64,000 bases of DNA from Priapulus caudatus (lineage: Eukaryota > Priapulida > Priapulimorpha > Priapulimorphida > Priapulidae). This document shows positions 52,677-64,000 of this stretch, piece after piece. The stretch's first letter is position 1. Each line of letters opens with the position of its first letter. A program made the position numbers and the translations under genes. The stretch spans positions 93,227-157,226 of the forward strand of contig NW_014577561.1 in the NCBI RefSeq assembly GCF_000485595.1, in the 5' to 3' direction. Below the pieces are notes generated by a model, which was not told the DNA's origin, ran no database searches, and saw only the letters and a list, made by a program, of their open reading frames with translations.

Positions 52677-54240
52677 GTGATCAAGGATTCGTCAGCTCCA
52701 TTCACAGCCGTTGCAATGGACATGTGCTTAGAGCAAACAATAAACCGTTCCTCGATAAGCAGTGCCGGTATCATTGGTAGCACCAGGAAGAAGCAATACG
52801 TTACGAAATGGAACATTATTCACCATGAAATGATGTCTGTTAACCACCTGTTTAGGAAGATAAGCGCAGTCAGAATGGACGATTCTGAGTTAGTTGTCAA
52901 CCATGAATTCACCACTGGACGTACTGAAGGCGGGGAGCAAAAGGTTGATGACATGATGGCATATGTGGTTACCCATGAGAATCCGTTCAAAGTTGTCGAA
53001 GATACAGAACAACGGCTGCACAACATCCTGTCGTCTGCCATTATGCCTGATGCTGTTCGAAAGGATCTGGTGACAATCAAGGAATCTGGTGTTGAGAGGT
53101 ACAATAAATTTTGAAAGGATAGACTAATAGACAAAACGAAGCGCCTGAGTGATGTTATTCATAAACGGAACTTGAAGACGTTTGCAAGCGCCATCGGTCG
53201 AAAGAAGAAACCAGCAAATATCAAACACAAACAAGAAAGGAAGGATTTTGGGTCAGCACAGAAGAAGTTAGATATTGCTCGAGTACGCGGTTGTGATGCC
53301 TGATATGTGTTCCAACACGACCTCGTGGTGTCTCCCAGTTACCTATTCGATGACGATGGGTTTATGAAGAAACCTGCAAAGTGAACTGACAAACGAACTC
53401 GAAAAAGCACTGACCAGTGCTGATTACCAAGCTCCGTCTCAGTGGACGGCAATGCCAACTGCATACTTTGTAGATGTAATGGCATATGTGAGAAAGATTA
53501 GAACGTCGTCATTGAGAACATTTGGAGATTTCTGTGAGGTATTCTTGAAAACCGTCATTGGCTTGAGTGTCAATGCCAGCCGTATCGACTTTGTTTTCGA
53601 TTCCTACATCGAAGGATCTGTGGACAGTGAACGACAACGGAGGACAATGAGACCACCGATCGAGTCCAGTCAATCCTGAGACTAAACTGCCAAAGGAAAT
53701 GGACAGCTTCTGGGCAAACTAGAGGAACTGCTGACTAGGTTTCTGATTGACCAATGTCCTACACGAGTCCCTGGTGTGGAAATTGTGGTTAGCCAAATTG
53801 AAGGGAGCACAGTGTCTACGAAGACAAGGTCAGTCTATTCGGGAATTACAAACGAATACAATGAACTCGATTCTACTCTGGAAGAAGCGGATGTTCGAAT
53901 CATGCCCCATGTTTTGCATGCCATCAGGATCGGTGTCAAGAGGATTGTCACGCTGTCAAATGACACTGATGTGTTGGTGTTGTTGTTACATTTCAGCCAG
54001 ATCTTTAAAACGCATGGTATGGTTAAACTGTGGAGAGCAGGTGTAGGGGACAGTATCAAGTACATCCCCAGTACATGTATTGGCATAAAAGCAGGGGCGT
54101 GAATTATGTGATGTACTGCCGGCCGTTCATGCGTTGACTGGATGTGACATCACAAGCAAATTTGGCACCAAATTGGCAGCTCCCAAAGCGAACCCAATAG
54201 CACACCTCAAGGAATTCGGGAAGAACTCGGACATATTCTT
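52677..54240 (+). pseudogene. Transposon A gene, copy 2: nuclease-like protein of an uncharacterised transposon family
   Basis: N-terminal piece (52677-53114): KKQYVTKWNIIHHEMMSVNH, VVNHEFTTGRTEGGEQKVDD, ERYNKF. Middle piece (53452-53679): SLRTFGDFCEVFLKTVIGLS and RIDFVFDSYIEGSVDSERQR. C-terminal piece (53776-54102): ITNEYNELDSTLEEADVRIM, ILSNDTDVLVLLLHF-like (VTLSNDTDVLVLLLHFSQIF) and IPSTCIGIKAGA, then LPAVHALTGCDITSKFGTK. Spaced acidic residues (FVFDSY, EEADVR, NDTDV, TGCD) resemble the metal site of PIN/FEN1-like nucleases; this is inference. Frames switch at single-base indels. The protein type is common in marine invertebrate genomes but I know no accepted name. Confidence 0.6.
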
Positions 54241-54267
54241 AGAGGCTTTTACTCCACCTATAGTCAG

Positions 54268-54564
54268 ATGAACTGTTTGAGTGTCCTTACTCTGGAACCT
54301 ACAGACTTTGGATTCGAATTATCAGATGGCTTGCTTGTTCCAGGTAGGTTCCATCTACCTTTGCCGGACGATGTTGCAGTTGTGTGTTCCTGTGTGAAGT
54401 GTTCTACAGCAAGGTGCGTGTGTCAACAAAATGGTGCCAAGTGTTGCGAATTTTGCAAAGGCCAGACCGAACAAGTCGATGACTGCAGAAACCCAAATTG
54501 GTATCCTAAGGACACAGTGATCAGTATTAAAGTTACCTTACCAATAATATCATGTATACTGTAA
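54268..54564 (+). CDS. Transposon A gene Cys-rich tail in right arm
   Basis: Reads LTLEPTDFGFELSDGLLVPG, LPDDVAVVCSCVKCSTARC, CQQNGAKCCEFCKGQTEQVD and DDCRNPNWYP. Nine closely spaced Cys suggest a zinc-binding end. It is the inverse-arm equivalent of the end of the 52106-52642 frame. Confidence 0.6.
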   Translation: MNCLSVLTLEPTDFGFELSDGLLVPGRFHLPLPDDVAVVCSCVKCSTARCVCQQNGAKCCEFCKGQTEQVDDCRNPNWYPKDTVISIKVTLPIISCIL

Positions 54565-55255
54565 ATGCTGCTAGTATTATAGCGATTTGTGAAAACTTGT
54601 CAATAAATGACGGTCATATTTGGTGGCCATCTTAGCTTTGATGGTGATGCAGTGCGTTTTTAATCTGGTTATTAGTCTCAGTGGATAACCTGACCCCTAA
54701 AACATAGGGATAGACACGAAAATTACACTTCTATCATAAGTCTGCAAGAAGTTATAGCAGTTTATATGATACGGTGTCCCTTTCGGTGGCCATCTTAGAT
54801 TTAACAATGATGCAATTCATTTTCGGTACGGGTATCAGTTTTAATGGATAGCCTGACCCATAAAATATGGGGATAGACACCAAAATCAACCTCCTATCAT
54901 AAATAGGTGGCGAGTTATGGTCAATTACATGAATTGACGGCCATCTTGAACGCCATCTTGAATTTTACTTATCCTTCCCATGATTCAGAATGTCTACCCA
55001 AGTTTTTTTTACTCCCAGGGGTGTCCCCTACATGAATCAAGCGTCAAACTGCGGGGACATATAAATGCACACAGGACTTCCTCCAGCTGATAGACTATTA
55101 ACAGTAACACCCAAGGCTTTGGGTGAGAGAGAGCGAGAGGGGGGAGGGGGGAGAATAAGAGAGGTGGGAGGTGAAAGGGAGAAAGAAAGATCTAATAACT
55201 GGAAGAATGAAACAAAATGCAGCAGGAAATTACAGGTTAATTTTACTGGTTTCAG

Positions 55256-55354
55256 ATTGATGACCTGGAGGTAAACAAGGAGGGTCTACCACAGTATACT
55301 GCACTTCTGCAACTAGCAGCTTCTGCACAGAATAATGCAAGCGCAGCAACGTGA
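55256..55354 (+). CDS. COG2: COG2 exon n (terminal), copy 2
   Basis: Identical protein sequence to the exon at 44616-44714, with acceptor TTTCAG and stop TGA. Splicing from exon m could use either copy and give the same C-terminus. No other COG2 exon is in copy 2. Confidence 0.88.
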   Translation: MDDLEVNKEGLPQYTALLQLAASAQNNASAAT

Positions 55355-55589
55355 TGAGCACTTCCCTCCTATCTACAAATCTTAAAGCCATATACTACAA
55401 TCAGCATCCTATGCTTGATATATTTCTAGCAACCTTTTAATAACGCCAGTATGCAATCAAACTTGCATGAGACTCGCATTATAGAAACCCCAAAATGTCC
55501 TTTATAGACAGGTATTCATTCTATACAGCTTAGGTGGTTTTACTGTATAGCTGCCTCTCAAGGGAAATGGCAAGTCACCTTTGGGTGAT

Positions 55590-58085
55590 TCCGTGTCAGA
55601 TCACCCAATGGGTTACACCTTACCCTTTCCAAATTGGCTGAAATTTGGTTTATGGGGTAATTTCGGCTGAAAAAGCTGAAATTTCAAATTTCAGCTCCCT
55701 CAGACAAACGGTTTTCGCGCTACGCCACGCCATTTTTTGGCGATTTTGGCCAAAATGGACGCACCCGTCAATTTTCAAATGGTCGTATCTCTGTAACTAC
55801 TAGGCCAAATTGGTTAATATTGGTGTCTTTGGAAAGCTAATTGCATAGGCAATCCAAATCTGTCATTATTTAAAACTTTATACTGCTCCTATATAACAAA
55901 AGGTCATCACCTTTACTTTGACCTTGAATTTGAAAACATGTTGAGGTATAATTTTCAATGAAGTTCATTGAAAAATTGATACCTCACATGTTTTGCTACA
56001 TCAATATCCCACAAAATTGAGATAAATATTTATTTGTTTGCTTTCAGCTCTTCTCAAGTTGGCATAATAGGTTGCAATAACGCATTCCTATGCAATCTGT
56101 TATATGTAGGCCACATATGATACCATTTGCCATCTATTCGGACTATCAAGTTAATCCCAAACATGTGGCTTTGCCTGTACATCTAACTGATTTGAGAATA
56201 CAGGTGGCAATAACATCTCTAAATGACGATTCAGTCTAATGAAAAATCATTAGTCATTACATGTTTTCAATTATCAACATAATCTCATTGATCATCCCCC
56301 CACTGCATCACCCCCGCCTACTCGGATGCACCTTGAAATCCTTCGCAGCATGCGTCTTTCTGCAGATAAAGTACTTTCTGGAAGAGGATAATGTACAGAG
56401 ATGGGGTGTTGATTGTACACAGAATCCATCATTTCCTGTAACCCAGCATGTGATCTGTTTCCAATGGCCATTTGAATCACTGCTTGGTAAGGCTCCCTGA
56501 GGGTTGCATAAAATTGATCGTGTAGTCACCAACTCCTGCCGAAATTCCTGCCGACCAGGCCACATGTCAGCGGAAAGCCAAATCATAAAAGACGGCAGAC
56601 CCCTACAAGTTTGTTCCTGTTATTTTGATTTGTCACAGATGGTTACTGGTGTCTCAGTTCTGCATATTAATGTCTGAACAACATGTACTAAATCGCAGGC
56701 CGACTGGTTACTCAAGCTTGTACACATGTACGTAGATTGAGACTGAAACGATCTGTGGTATTTGCAGTGTCTCTTTGATAGTCTTTCAGCCATATCAAAC
56801 CTGTCCTTTACTCTGAAGCTGATTCAGTTAACATCCTCTGGTCATGTGTCACAGTTGAAAGACGTGATACCAGGGATATTCTTCCACGCAGAAATCCATA
56901 ATTCCGTCGCTGTCAGAATCTGTCATTATATGGGCGCTCAGCTAGGCCTTGGCTGACTAGTGCGCTTAATGAACGTCCCTCCTAACCGTCACAGGCACTC
57001 TTGCCATGCTGTGTTGGCAAAGAAGTTCTAGACAGTAATGATGGCGAACTTAGAACAAACCATTTGTGCAATCAGAAATAAAGAAACCAAAACTTGTCTG
57101 GCTGTCTTTTATGACGGCTTTCTGATTGGCATGGTGGAGAAATTTTGGAGAGTGGTGACTACCCCCATCAATTTTTATGCACCCCCTCATGGACTACAGG
57201 CAATTCAATGCCATTGAAACCAGAGTCAATGCTGGGTTACAGAAGTGATATCAGTGTGCAAATAATCAAACACCCCATCCTTCACTCAGGCCTCTCAGAA
57301 AGTACTTACTCAGAAAACTATGCTGCGGGATCTCAAGTGTGCTATGCGACTTTGATCATTGATGATAATGAATTATTGATAATTGAAACATGGTAATATT
57401 AATGATTTTTCATTAGACTGAATAGTCATTTATCATCGTTATTGCACCGTCAATTCTCATCAGTTATGTACAGCAAAGTCCACATGTTTGGGTTTAACTT
57501 GACTATCCCTCAGCACCCACCCCCAACATAGCATCCTCGGCTCTCCGCCGTCCCACCTCCCCATAGTGCTACATGTAAAGCATTGCATAGGATAGAGCGT
57601 TATTGCACTACTATGCCAACTTTGAGAGAGCTGGAAAGCAAACAAAAAAATTAGATCTCCAATTTTTTAAAACATGTGACGGTATATTTCATGAAGTTCA
57701 TCCTCAAGGTTACATGTGATCACAGTTCAAATTCAAGGTCAAAGTCAAGTCAAAAGGTCATCAAAGCTTTATACTGCTCCCTATATAACAATAATGACAG
57801 ATTTGGATTGCCTATGCAATTAGCTTCGCGAAAGACACCAATATCTACGCAATTTGCCTAGTAGCTTACGAGATATGAACCATTTGAAAATTGACGGGTC
57901 GTCCATTTCTGGCAAAATCGCAAAAAGGGCGCGCCGTAGCGGCGAAAACCGTTTGTCGACCGGAGCTGAAATTTGAAATTTCAGCTTTTTCAGCCTAGAG
58001 ATTATCCCCATAAACCAAATTTCAGCAATTTGAAGTGAGGTGTAAATTTACCATTTTTTTGGCTGATTAGCACGGAATGACCCTT
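55590..58085. mobile_element. Palindromic transposon B, copy 2, degraded
   Basis: Same element as 44945-47362. The coding pieces (- near 56300-56590, + near 57060-57400) are broken by frequent small indels. An additional C-rich spacer (CATCCCCCCACTGCATCACC) at 56292 and a second at 57505 are absent from copy 1. Confidence 0.75.
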
Positions 58086-59058
58086 TATAAAAAGGCCACT
58101 ACCACTAAAAACACCCTGTTCTTTAGAGACAGGTTCCATCTTGCAAGAGGGTGTTGGCTAACAATAGTTATTGGCTTGTTATATGTCATCTGTACGTAAA
58201 TACTGACACGCGTTGTCTTCTGCATCACTGACTGCTTGATGTGCTCTGTCATACTCGGTATAGGATATGGTCAGCATGCCCCTTGTGAAGAGTGGTGACA
58301 TTAGTAGTGAGACCAACTGAGTAAGTAGTATGCAGGTGCATCATTGAGGTTGCAGTTTCTAAATGTCGCCAAACCCGGACATGTCACGTTAATCGCATTG
58401 GGGAGGGGTTGCCCTTCTATATTGAGTAATTCCAGAGGAAGATCCATGTATGGCAGTAACTACTACTTGAATGCTGATACGTTCGTTATACAATTTTTTT
58501 GTGGCCTAGGATTGTTGCTCCTCCACATGTACGTTTCCCAAGTCTATGGTTTCAGAGGCAGCTTATAATCGTTAGCAAGACAGTGCAAGTTTGAAATGTT
58601 CGTTCTTGAAAGACCTTCTATGTTACGTTTTCGTGATTTTGTGCCATCTGTCGGACCCACCACATATTAAGGAAAATACACACATTGTTATCATTACACA
58701 CCTAGCTAAACGAAGCTATGCATACTAGAAGCACTAGAAACCTATTTAACTCATTGCGAACAGTATTACTCATATACTTACACAGCGTAATACTAATTCC
58801 AGCAAAACATGGAGTGAAACCAGCAAGCTTACTTGCTTGAAAATATTTTTATGCGGTCTTTCAATGTTATGCGATAAAAAGTTTTCTCCCCATTTATTAC
58901 TCCAAATCAGTTCCTTCTTGTTTCACGATTATTGAGCTGTTATCAAACACAATTTGCTTTACTCACGAGGAACAGTGACAAACAAAGTATGAAGCTGAAA
59001 TGGTGATCATGTGATCAGGAGTCTATCAATATACCCTATACCCTATTGGGTATATACC
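58086..59058. other. COG2-MAD2L1BP spacer (copy 2), nothing recognised
   Basis: Counterpart of 47363-48310. Confidence 0.45.
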
Positions 59059-59432
59059 TAGGGTCATATATACAGAAGAGTTGCGCCATGACGAGTCGGG
59101 AAAAATCGGTCACGTGGTCGCTGACGACAGGTTGTTTCAATGGATACGCACCGCTATGCCGTAAGAAATGTACAAATTAAATTATCATTATGGCCCGCAA
59201 CGATTTGAGTTACATTTCTAGAAATCTAGATATCACGTAGACACATGTCTTAGCTATTAATCTCTGTAAATTTTGAGTTTATTGAAGCACGATTAGTCTA
59301 ATTAATTACTACGGACCATTGTACAGCGATATCCATACAGAGCTGTAACTTAAGCGGCAGCGGTGAGGATCCATTTGGAAAAAATGGCATCAAATCCGAG
59401 TTTGGCGCAACTCTCTGTATACAGGGACCCTA
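59059..59432. mobile_element. hAT-like MITE (TAGGGTCC family), copy 2
   Basis: Counterpart of 48311-48684 with small indels; TATATACC/TATATACG at the borders. Confidence 0.82.
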
Positions 59433-59440
59433 TATATACG

Positions 59441-60215
59441 CCTATTGATAGACTCCCTGATGTTATCATATACGTGGGTAAATTTACATAACGTTCATAA
59501 CATGCATGGAATCTGTTGATTTGCAAATGCTTAAGCACGCAATGAAATTATTAATATTAGTACTCTTGACATTTTACGTAGAATGTTTGTTGTTATGATA
59601 CAGATGATTACTACTTGGAAGAATATATTTAAAGATATTTCAATAAACTTGGTTTATAAATTGAAAATTATGTTAGCGGTTTGTACCACAGAATATATTC
59701 AGATGCTGTCTAAATATGTTAAACAATGACAGTTCTATTTAAAAACTGGAAACTAGTGAATTTGTTACTGTTATTTAATGGATTAGTAAAAATATGCACA
59801 TAAGCAGTTTTGATGAATTTTAATATAAATCAATAATGGAAAATGTATAAAATCAAATTCACACTATTAAAACATCTTCTTAACCATAGCATAATTTAGC
59901 CTACATTTTTATAGGCAAGTTGGTATGCATGCATTTGAAACATAACTGCACATATCAGTTATTTTAGAACTATTAGCTTGCCTATTATATCTATCTATAT
60001 TCACTTCTTAAATTGATTACGATACACAGATTTTTGTAATTATTAAGAATGGAAAAAGTACATTAAATATCAAGTTGGCACCAACTTTGCTCATCAATAT
60101 TTGATAACACTATATAAAGCTGCACCAAACGTTTTATTCTGTGTATAGTACACGTCCAAATAATGAGACCAGGCTAAAAAATGCACGCACTTAAGACAGA
60201 CAGTTTTATTTAATT
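59441..60215. other. AT-rich spacer (copy 2), nothing recognised
   Basis: Counterpart of 48693-49473. Confidence 0.45.
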
Positions 60216-60994
60216 TTAAACCATATATCTTCTGGCTTTGACTCTCTGCACGTCTTGTACTTAAATCCTTTAATGCTAGAGGTGCTTGAAACCAAACAGA
60301 TCACAAGTACTATCGCTTGTCCTGAACGATGAAGGCTACCACAAACATTCTCCTTGTTTTGCTTATCACCGAGCGACCATTTTCCAATCCGAAAATCATC
60401 TAATGGAAAAATTCCTCCGGCCCATTACCACCTGTCATTGGCGGAGATTCCCTATAGCGAGTAGCACGATCGAATGACGATGAAAACTCTCTTTTAGTGA
60501 TCATCGACAGACAAACCCTCATCGTCAAACCCATTCCCCAGAAGCTCCTTGTTGAGGAGCTCTAGGTGACTTTAAATGCGCGCGCGGGCATGCTGTAAAC
60601 CGTGGTGTGGGTGAAACCACTGCCAGCCGCAGTTGCGCGTCGTGCGTATGAGTGCGCAATGTTTGTCACGCTCGTCAGGCGCTTCACGTCGTACAACCTT
60701 GGCTCTCAACGAGTCGCTGAAAGACCTTACGGATGGCAGTACGCCCGGGAAAGTTCTTAGCCACAGACGCCGCCGCCTGCCGCGGAAAGTCGACAACATA
60801 GAGCTCCTTCGGGGCTAACGACGGTTGCGCCGAATATCAGTGCAACCTGCTGGACTTGAGTGCCACTTGCAAATGCGGGGCCGCGACGATGCGAAGAGTT
60901 CATCAAGGCTCACGATCAGCTTTTTTAGCTTCCACCACTCATGTTGTCGCTCGTGTGTTGGTGGTGCCCCCTGGTCGTATGTCTAAACATAACT
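60216..60994 (-). pseudogene. MAD2L1BP: MAD2L1BP last exon, copy 2, frame-broken
   Basis: The same exon as 49474-50250, but with at least six single-base indels (for example around 60292, 60420, 60500 and 60560) that shift the frame. RTTRNCGWQWFHPHHG and the WFQAP region can still be read in pieces. If the indels are real, this copy is a pseudogene. If they are assembly errors, it may be intact, and as the copy nearer the upstream exons on this strand it would be the one spliced first. Confidence 0.75.
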
Positions 60995-60999
60995 GCAAA

Positions 61000-61644
61000 A
61001 CAAAAAAAGTCATTAAAAACCATAATAATAATATAAATATAATGTCATACTCTTTTTTCGAATTGATGCTGCAGCATAGCAAAGCCTCCGTTTTTGCAAT
61101 TGCTAATACAACCATTGTTATCACCACTAATAGGGGTTGGACGATTCATCGATATATACATGTATTCGAAACAAACCTAGCGATATGCAGTTTAACGATA
61201 CGTTTGACTGTTCATGATACACGTATTGATACTCTGCCTGATAAAATCCGTAATATTTAGTAGCCATAGTTCATCAGCAAATAGAACAAGTAGACACAAT
61301 TCGCAGTAAGTTTCAATAGCAGTCCATTATTAAAGTGCTCCGCCATGCTGATTTGTAAGCATTCATATGATTTCTAGGGACTATAGTTTGTACTTTGTAT
61401 AGTCTGTTACGTGGTTTTTTCTACAAAGTATTGTGATACAAATCATGCTATTTTATTAAGTTGTTTTCATGGCACAAGCTGTCTGCAAAAATGGCTACGA
61501 GTCGTAGGTCATCGACAACGCAGCAGGTATGAAACACTTTCTGTATGCTGGCACTTGCTAGCTCCACCCCGCTGGCTGTGATGGCCGTGTTCAAGTTGTA
61601 AACTATTGTTTGAGTTATTTAAACCAGTATTAAACGTATACACG
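61000..61644. other. MAD2L1BP intron (copy 2), nothing recognised
   Basis: Counterpart of 50251-50890. Confidence 0.4.
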
Positions 61645-62095
61645 TGAGCGTAGACAGGTCTCAGTTGTGGGGGCGAATGATTTCGGTGTTACTTCCAAAG
61701 TACTTCGCAAAATATACGAAGAGTGTGTGTGCGTAGCGGCCACCGCGAGCGCCTTTGCGCGAAGCCCTTAACGGTGGGGTCCAGGGCCCACCCTAGGGCC
61801 CCTCGCGAGGTGCGGAGGGGAGAGTTCCTTGCCCGGTGTAGGGGGGCGGCCCCTGGAAGCTCTTGATCTTTTGCATTTAGAACCTTCAAAATGGCGTTTT
61901 GAGGGAATTGAACAAATATCGAAATTGTAAGTGCAATATTTGTGAATTCTAGGGTTATCTTTTTCTTTGGATCCCCTGACGTTTAATAACACGCAACGCG
62001 ACAAAATTTAAAATTTTAGCAAATAAACAGACATAACTAAAACAACAAAATACAACAAAATAACAATACTACGGCGACTTAATAAAACCTGACGC
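61645..62095. repeat. GC-rich dispersed repeat, copy 2
   Basis: Counterpart of 50898-51355. Confidence 0.5.
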
Positions 62096-62099
62096 CGTT

Positions 62100-62810
62100 T
62101 TTTAGCTCATCTGACGAAGCCCTCGATGTCAGCTTGTCACCAATCGCACGAATTGTCCGTCTGTCCAGTGTGTGCCGTCCGCCACCTGCGTGCGTCCCCC
62201 CCTCCGCCGTCGCGTCCGTCAGCAGTTGGGCAAAAATCTTAACCGGGCTGAGGTACGTCTCACGGGATACTTGCGCCGCGGCGACGGTCGGGGGGGGCAT
62301 TCGTCAAAACGAGGTCTGGGACTGCTCAAAGCTGCGGGCTCAACAAGATCAAGGAGGGGTTCCGGAACGAAGGGAACATTCCTCCGTTAACTTAAGTATA
62401 GGGAGGAATCGCAGAATTGCGGCAGCAAAATCCTAATGGCTGCGACCTAGGCTCGTGTACGGTTGGTGTATACGCATCATTTGGTAGGAAAAGCCATCAC
62501 TGTGCGAAATCTCGCAGGCTCACCGACGCTCCAACACGTCATGGCCAGGCAGATTTTAGACATTTTCTGAGGACATGGTCTGACTAAGCGATTGAATAAC
62601 TTTTTTGTTTCAGCGGTGACCTAGCATTTTTATGGCTTTATTGAAAGGACCATAAAATGTGCTTTCCACTGACGTGTGAAGAGTAAGTGTCTGATAACCT
62701 TTTGACCCTCAAGAGGAGGGTTAAACATGGATTTGTTGACTGTTAACAAAGGAGTGAACTGCTTTTGCTATTAGAGCCCCCTCCCCCCACCCTCCCCCTA
62801 CCCTCCATCT
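62100..62810. repeat. Dispersed repeat, copy carrying two empty insertion sites
   Basis: Same family as 18697-20045, about 700 bp without the two MITEs: GGACATG|GTCTGA at about 62572-62581 and GACTGTTAA|CAAAGG at about 62738-62752. It ends in a C-rich tract. Confidence 0.8.
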
Positions 62811-64000
62811 GCGATAGTGGGCGTGTCCTAACAATGATGTGTACGCAACTGCGTGTCTGCATATCTGCGCCTAACAAATTTGGTACTACGCACGACTGAA
62901 ATTTTACATTTATAATCGTAGCAACAGACCTCAGATGAGACCAGACGCTCTGCGGCTCTTGTTACAGCAATATGTTGCCATTAAAACGAGTGTAAAATTT
63001 AATTATTCCGAGTTGTAATCACAGAGAAATATCCATTCATACATCGGCTATATGTCAGAAATCGGAACGGAGAAATCGGCGTTTTCGTATTTTTCACAAT
63101 GATCGACCGCCTGTGTGAATGAAAGTGTCAATGACACTGTAGCTCACCACAAAAAAAAGACACAAATGAGTGAGTAAGAAGAAGTCAGTTTTAATTGAGC
63201 AACCATCGACGTACATTATAGAAACGATTGCCATCTGTATATCGCAATAATAATTTATAAACCAAAATGAATCACAATTTGTGACCGTAGATGGCGCTAT
63301 ACCTGCTTTGTAGCGATGGAGTTTGAAATAAATAGGTTATGCTGCGTTCCGACATGTTTTGTAAATCGTTACTCTAATATAGACGTTTTATCGGCAGGGT
63401 GGAGAAGAAATACCAATTTTGCATTAAAAATATTGTCAATGAAATCTTGTAAAACGAACCAGACGAGTGTGACACCACAGACTGTTTGTGTCTATATAAT
63501 ATGCTATATAATTGCTAAACCCTACCTAATTTGAATAATTTTTTTTTTAAATATCAAAACCCCTAGCCCTTATTCATTCAGACACCAAAAATGAGCAAAA
63601 TCCGTTGAACCTGAACTGACTAATGGCAATTCCCATTTTTGCCAAAAAATTGCCGTGGCTCGAAAGTACGTCGACTGGCGTGCTTCAAAATAAGACGTTT
63701 AATATGGGAGCATAGCAGTAACAACTATACCCAATTTCAAACATGTGGGCCAAACGGTTCCTGAGTTATCGTTGACCGAAGCGAAATGTTGACGGACGGA
63801 CGGACGGACGGACGGACGTACGACGGACGACGACCCATGGCAATAGCTCAGCTTGACGATGTCAAGGTAAGCTAAAAATGGGTGAACGTATGTGAAATAT
63901 CTGCTGTTAGTACGTTATAATACTCAATACTGCGACATATCCATGACTAACTGCAACCACTAAACTGATTCAATCTTCTCAGAGGTCCCAAGTTGGGAAA
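62811..64000. other. End of window: repeat DNA, (GGAC)n tract, no supported gene
   Basis: A GGACGGAC microsatellite at 63791-63822 precedes ACGACGGACGACGACCCATG and AGCTCAGCTTGACGATGTCA, an inverted relative of the ends of the dispersed repeat above. Upstream MAD2L1BP exons were looked for on the minus strand but not recognised. Confidence 0.5.

Larger units (their letters stand above)
51837..55098. mobile_element. Palindromic transposon A, copy 2 (left end cut off by the duplication)
   Basis: Same structure as copy 1 but without the outermost left arm and most of the inserted MITE. The right end is near GCTGATAGACTATTAACAGT (55085-55105). Confidence 0.75.
51621..62397. repeat. Tandem duplication, copy 2 (about 10.8 kb)
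   Basis: Second copy of the 41011-51620 unit. It starts within a MITE and ends where the dispersed repeat continues into its full-length form. Differences from copy 1 are mostly 1-2 base indels; after about 56 kb copy 2 is the noisier one, while before that copy 1 is. Confidence 0.93.

Noticed and set aside
63316..63534. Possible THAP start (RLCCVPTCFVNRYSN) on +
   Set aside because: Cys spacing is suggestive, but no FYRFPKD-type continuation or splice site was found.
1..64000. CRISPR arrays, operons or bacterial contamination
   Set aside because: Direct repeats present are minisatellites or transposon parts; genes have spliceosomal introns and metazoan homology.

Overview
This is a piece of an animal nuclear genome, most likely from a marine invertebrate. 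The supporting signs are a conserved intron-rich metazoan gene with short GT-AG exons and long introns, many DNA transposons with terminal inverted repeats (TIRs), a BEL/Pao and a Ty3/gypsy retroelement, and a degenerate TTAGGG-like tract. I cannot name the species. There is no bacterial gene organisation.

Layout. 1-2.6 kb: a GC-rich partial zinc-finger-like reading region, a degenerate tRNA-like Pol III unit, and a promoter-like patch. 2.7-4.9 kb: remains of a two-gene Harbinger-type transposon (BESS-type protein on +, transposase N-terminus on -); the transposase exon is split by a 0.8-kb hAT-like MITE with an 8-bp target duplication. 5.3-5.8 kb: a foldback holding TTAGGG-like DNA. 6.2-17 kb: a decayed Ty3/gypsy-type retroelement with integrase and an F-type envelope gene. 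The envelope gene is broken twice: by a 4.9-kb DNA transposon (8269-13205, with its own uncharacterised transposase) and by a composite repeat in the membrane-anchor region. 18-20 kb: a two-exon BEN-like fragment and a dispersed repeat carrying two MITE insertions, whose empty sites are visible at 62.6-62.75 kb. 20.6-25.9 kb: a 5'-truncated BEL/Pao retrotransposon with a 3' LTR beside a 23-bp minisatellite.

26.2-44.7 kb is the main host gene: COG2, subunit 2 of the conserved oligomeric Golgi complex, read on + in 14 exons (N-terminal exons lie outside or are not recognised). Its introns hold several MITEs. Past its end, on -, lies the last exon of MAD2L1BP (p31comet), so the two genes are tail to tail.

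41.0-62.4 kb is a tandem duplication of about 10.6 kb. Each copy has part of a palindromic transposon, the last COG2 exon, a second palindromic transposon, a MITE and the MAD2L1BP exon. The copies differ mainly by single-base indels, which break different reading frames in each copy. The duplication may therefore be a recent real event in a noisy assembly, or unmerged haplotypes. The last 1.2 kb is repeat DNA.

Limits: homology calls rest on recognising protein motifs by eye. Splice sites were placed by GT/AG and phase agreement. TIR and target-duplication claims were read directly from the bases.
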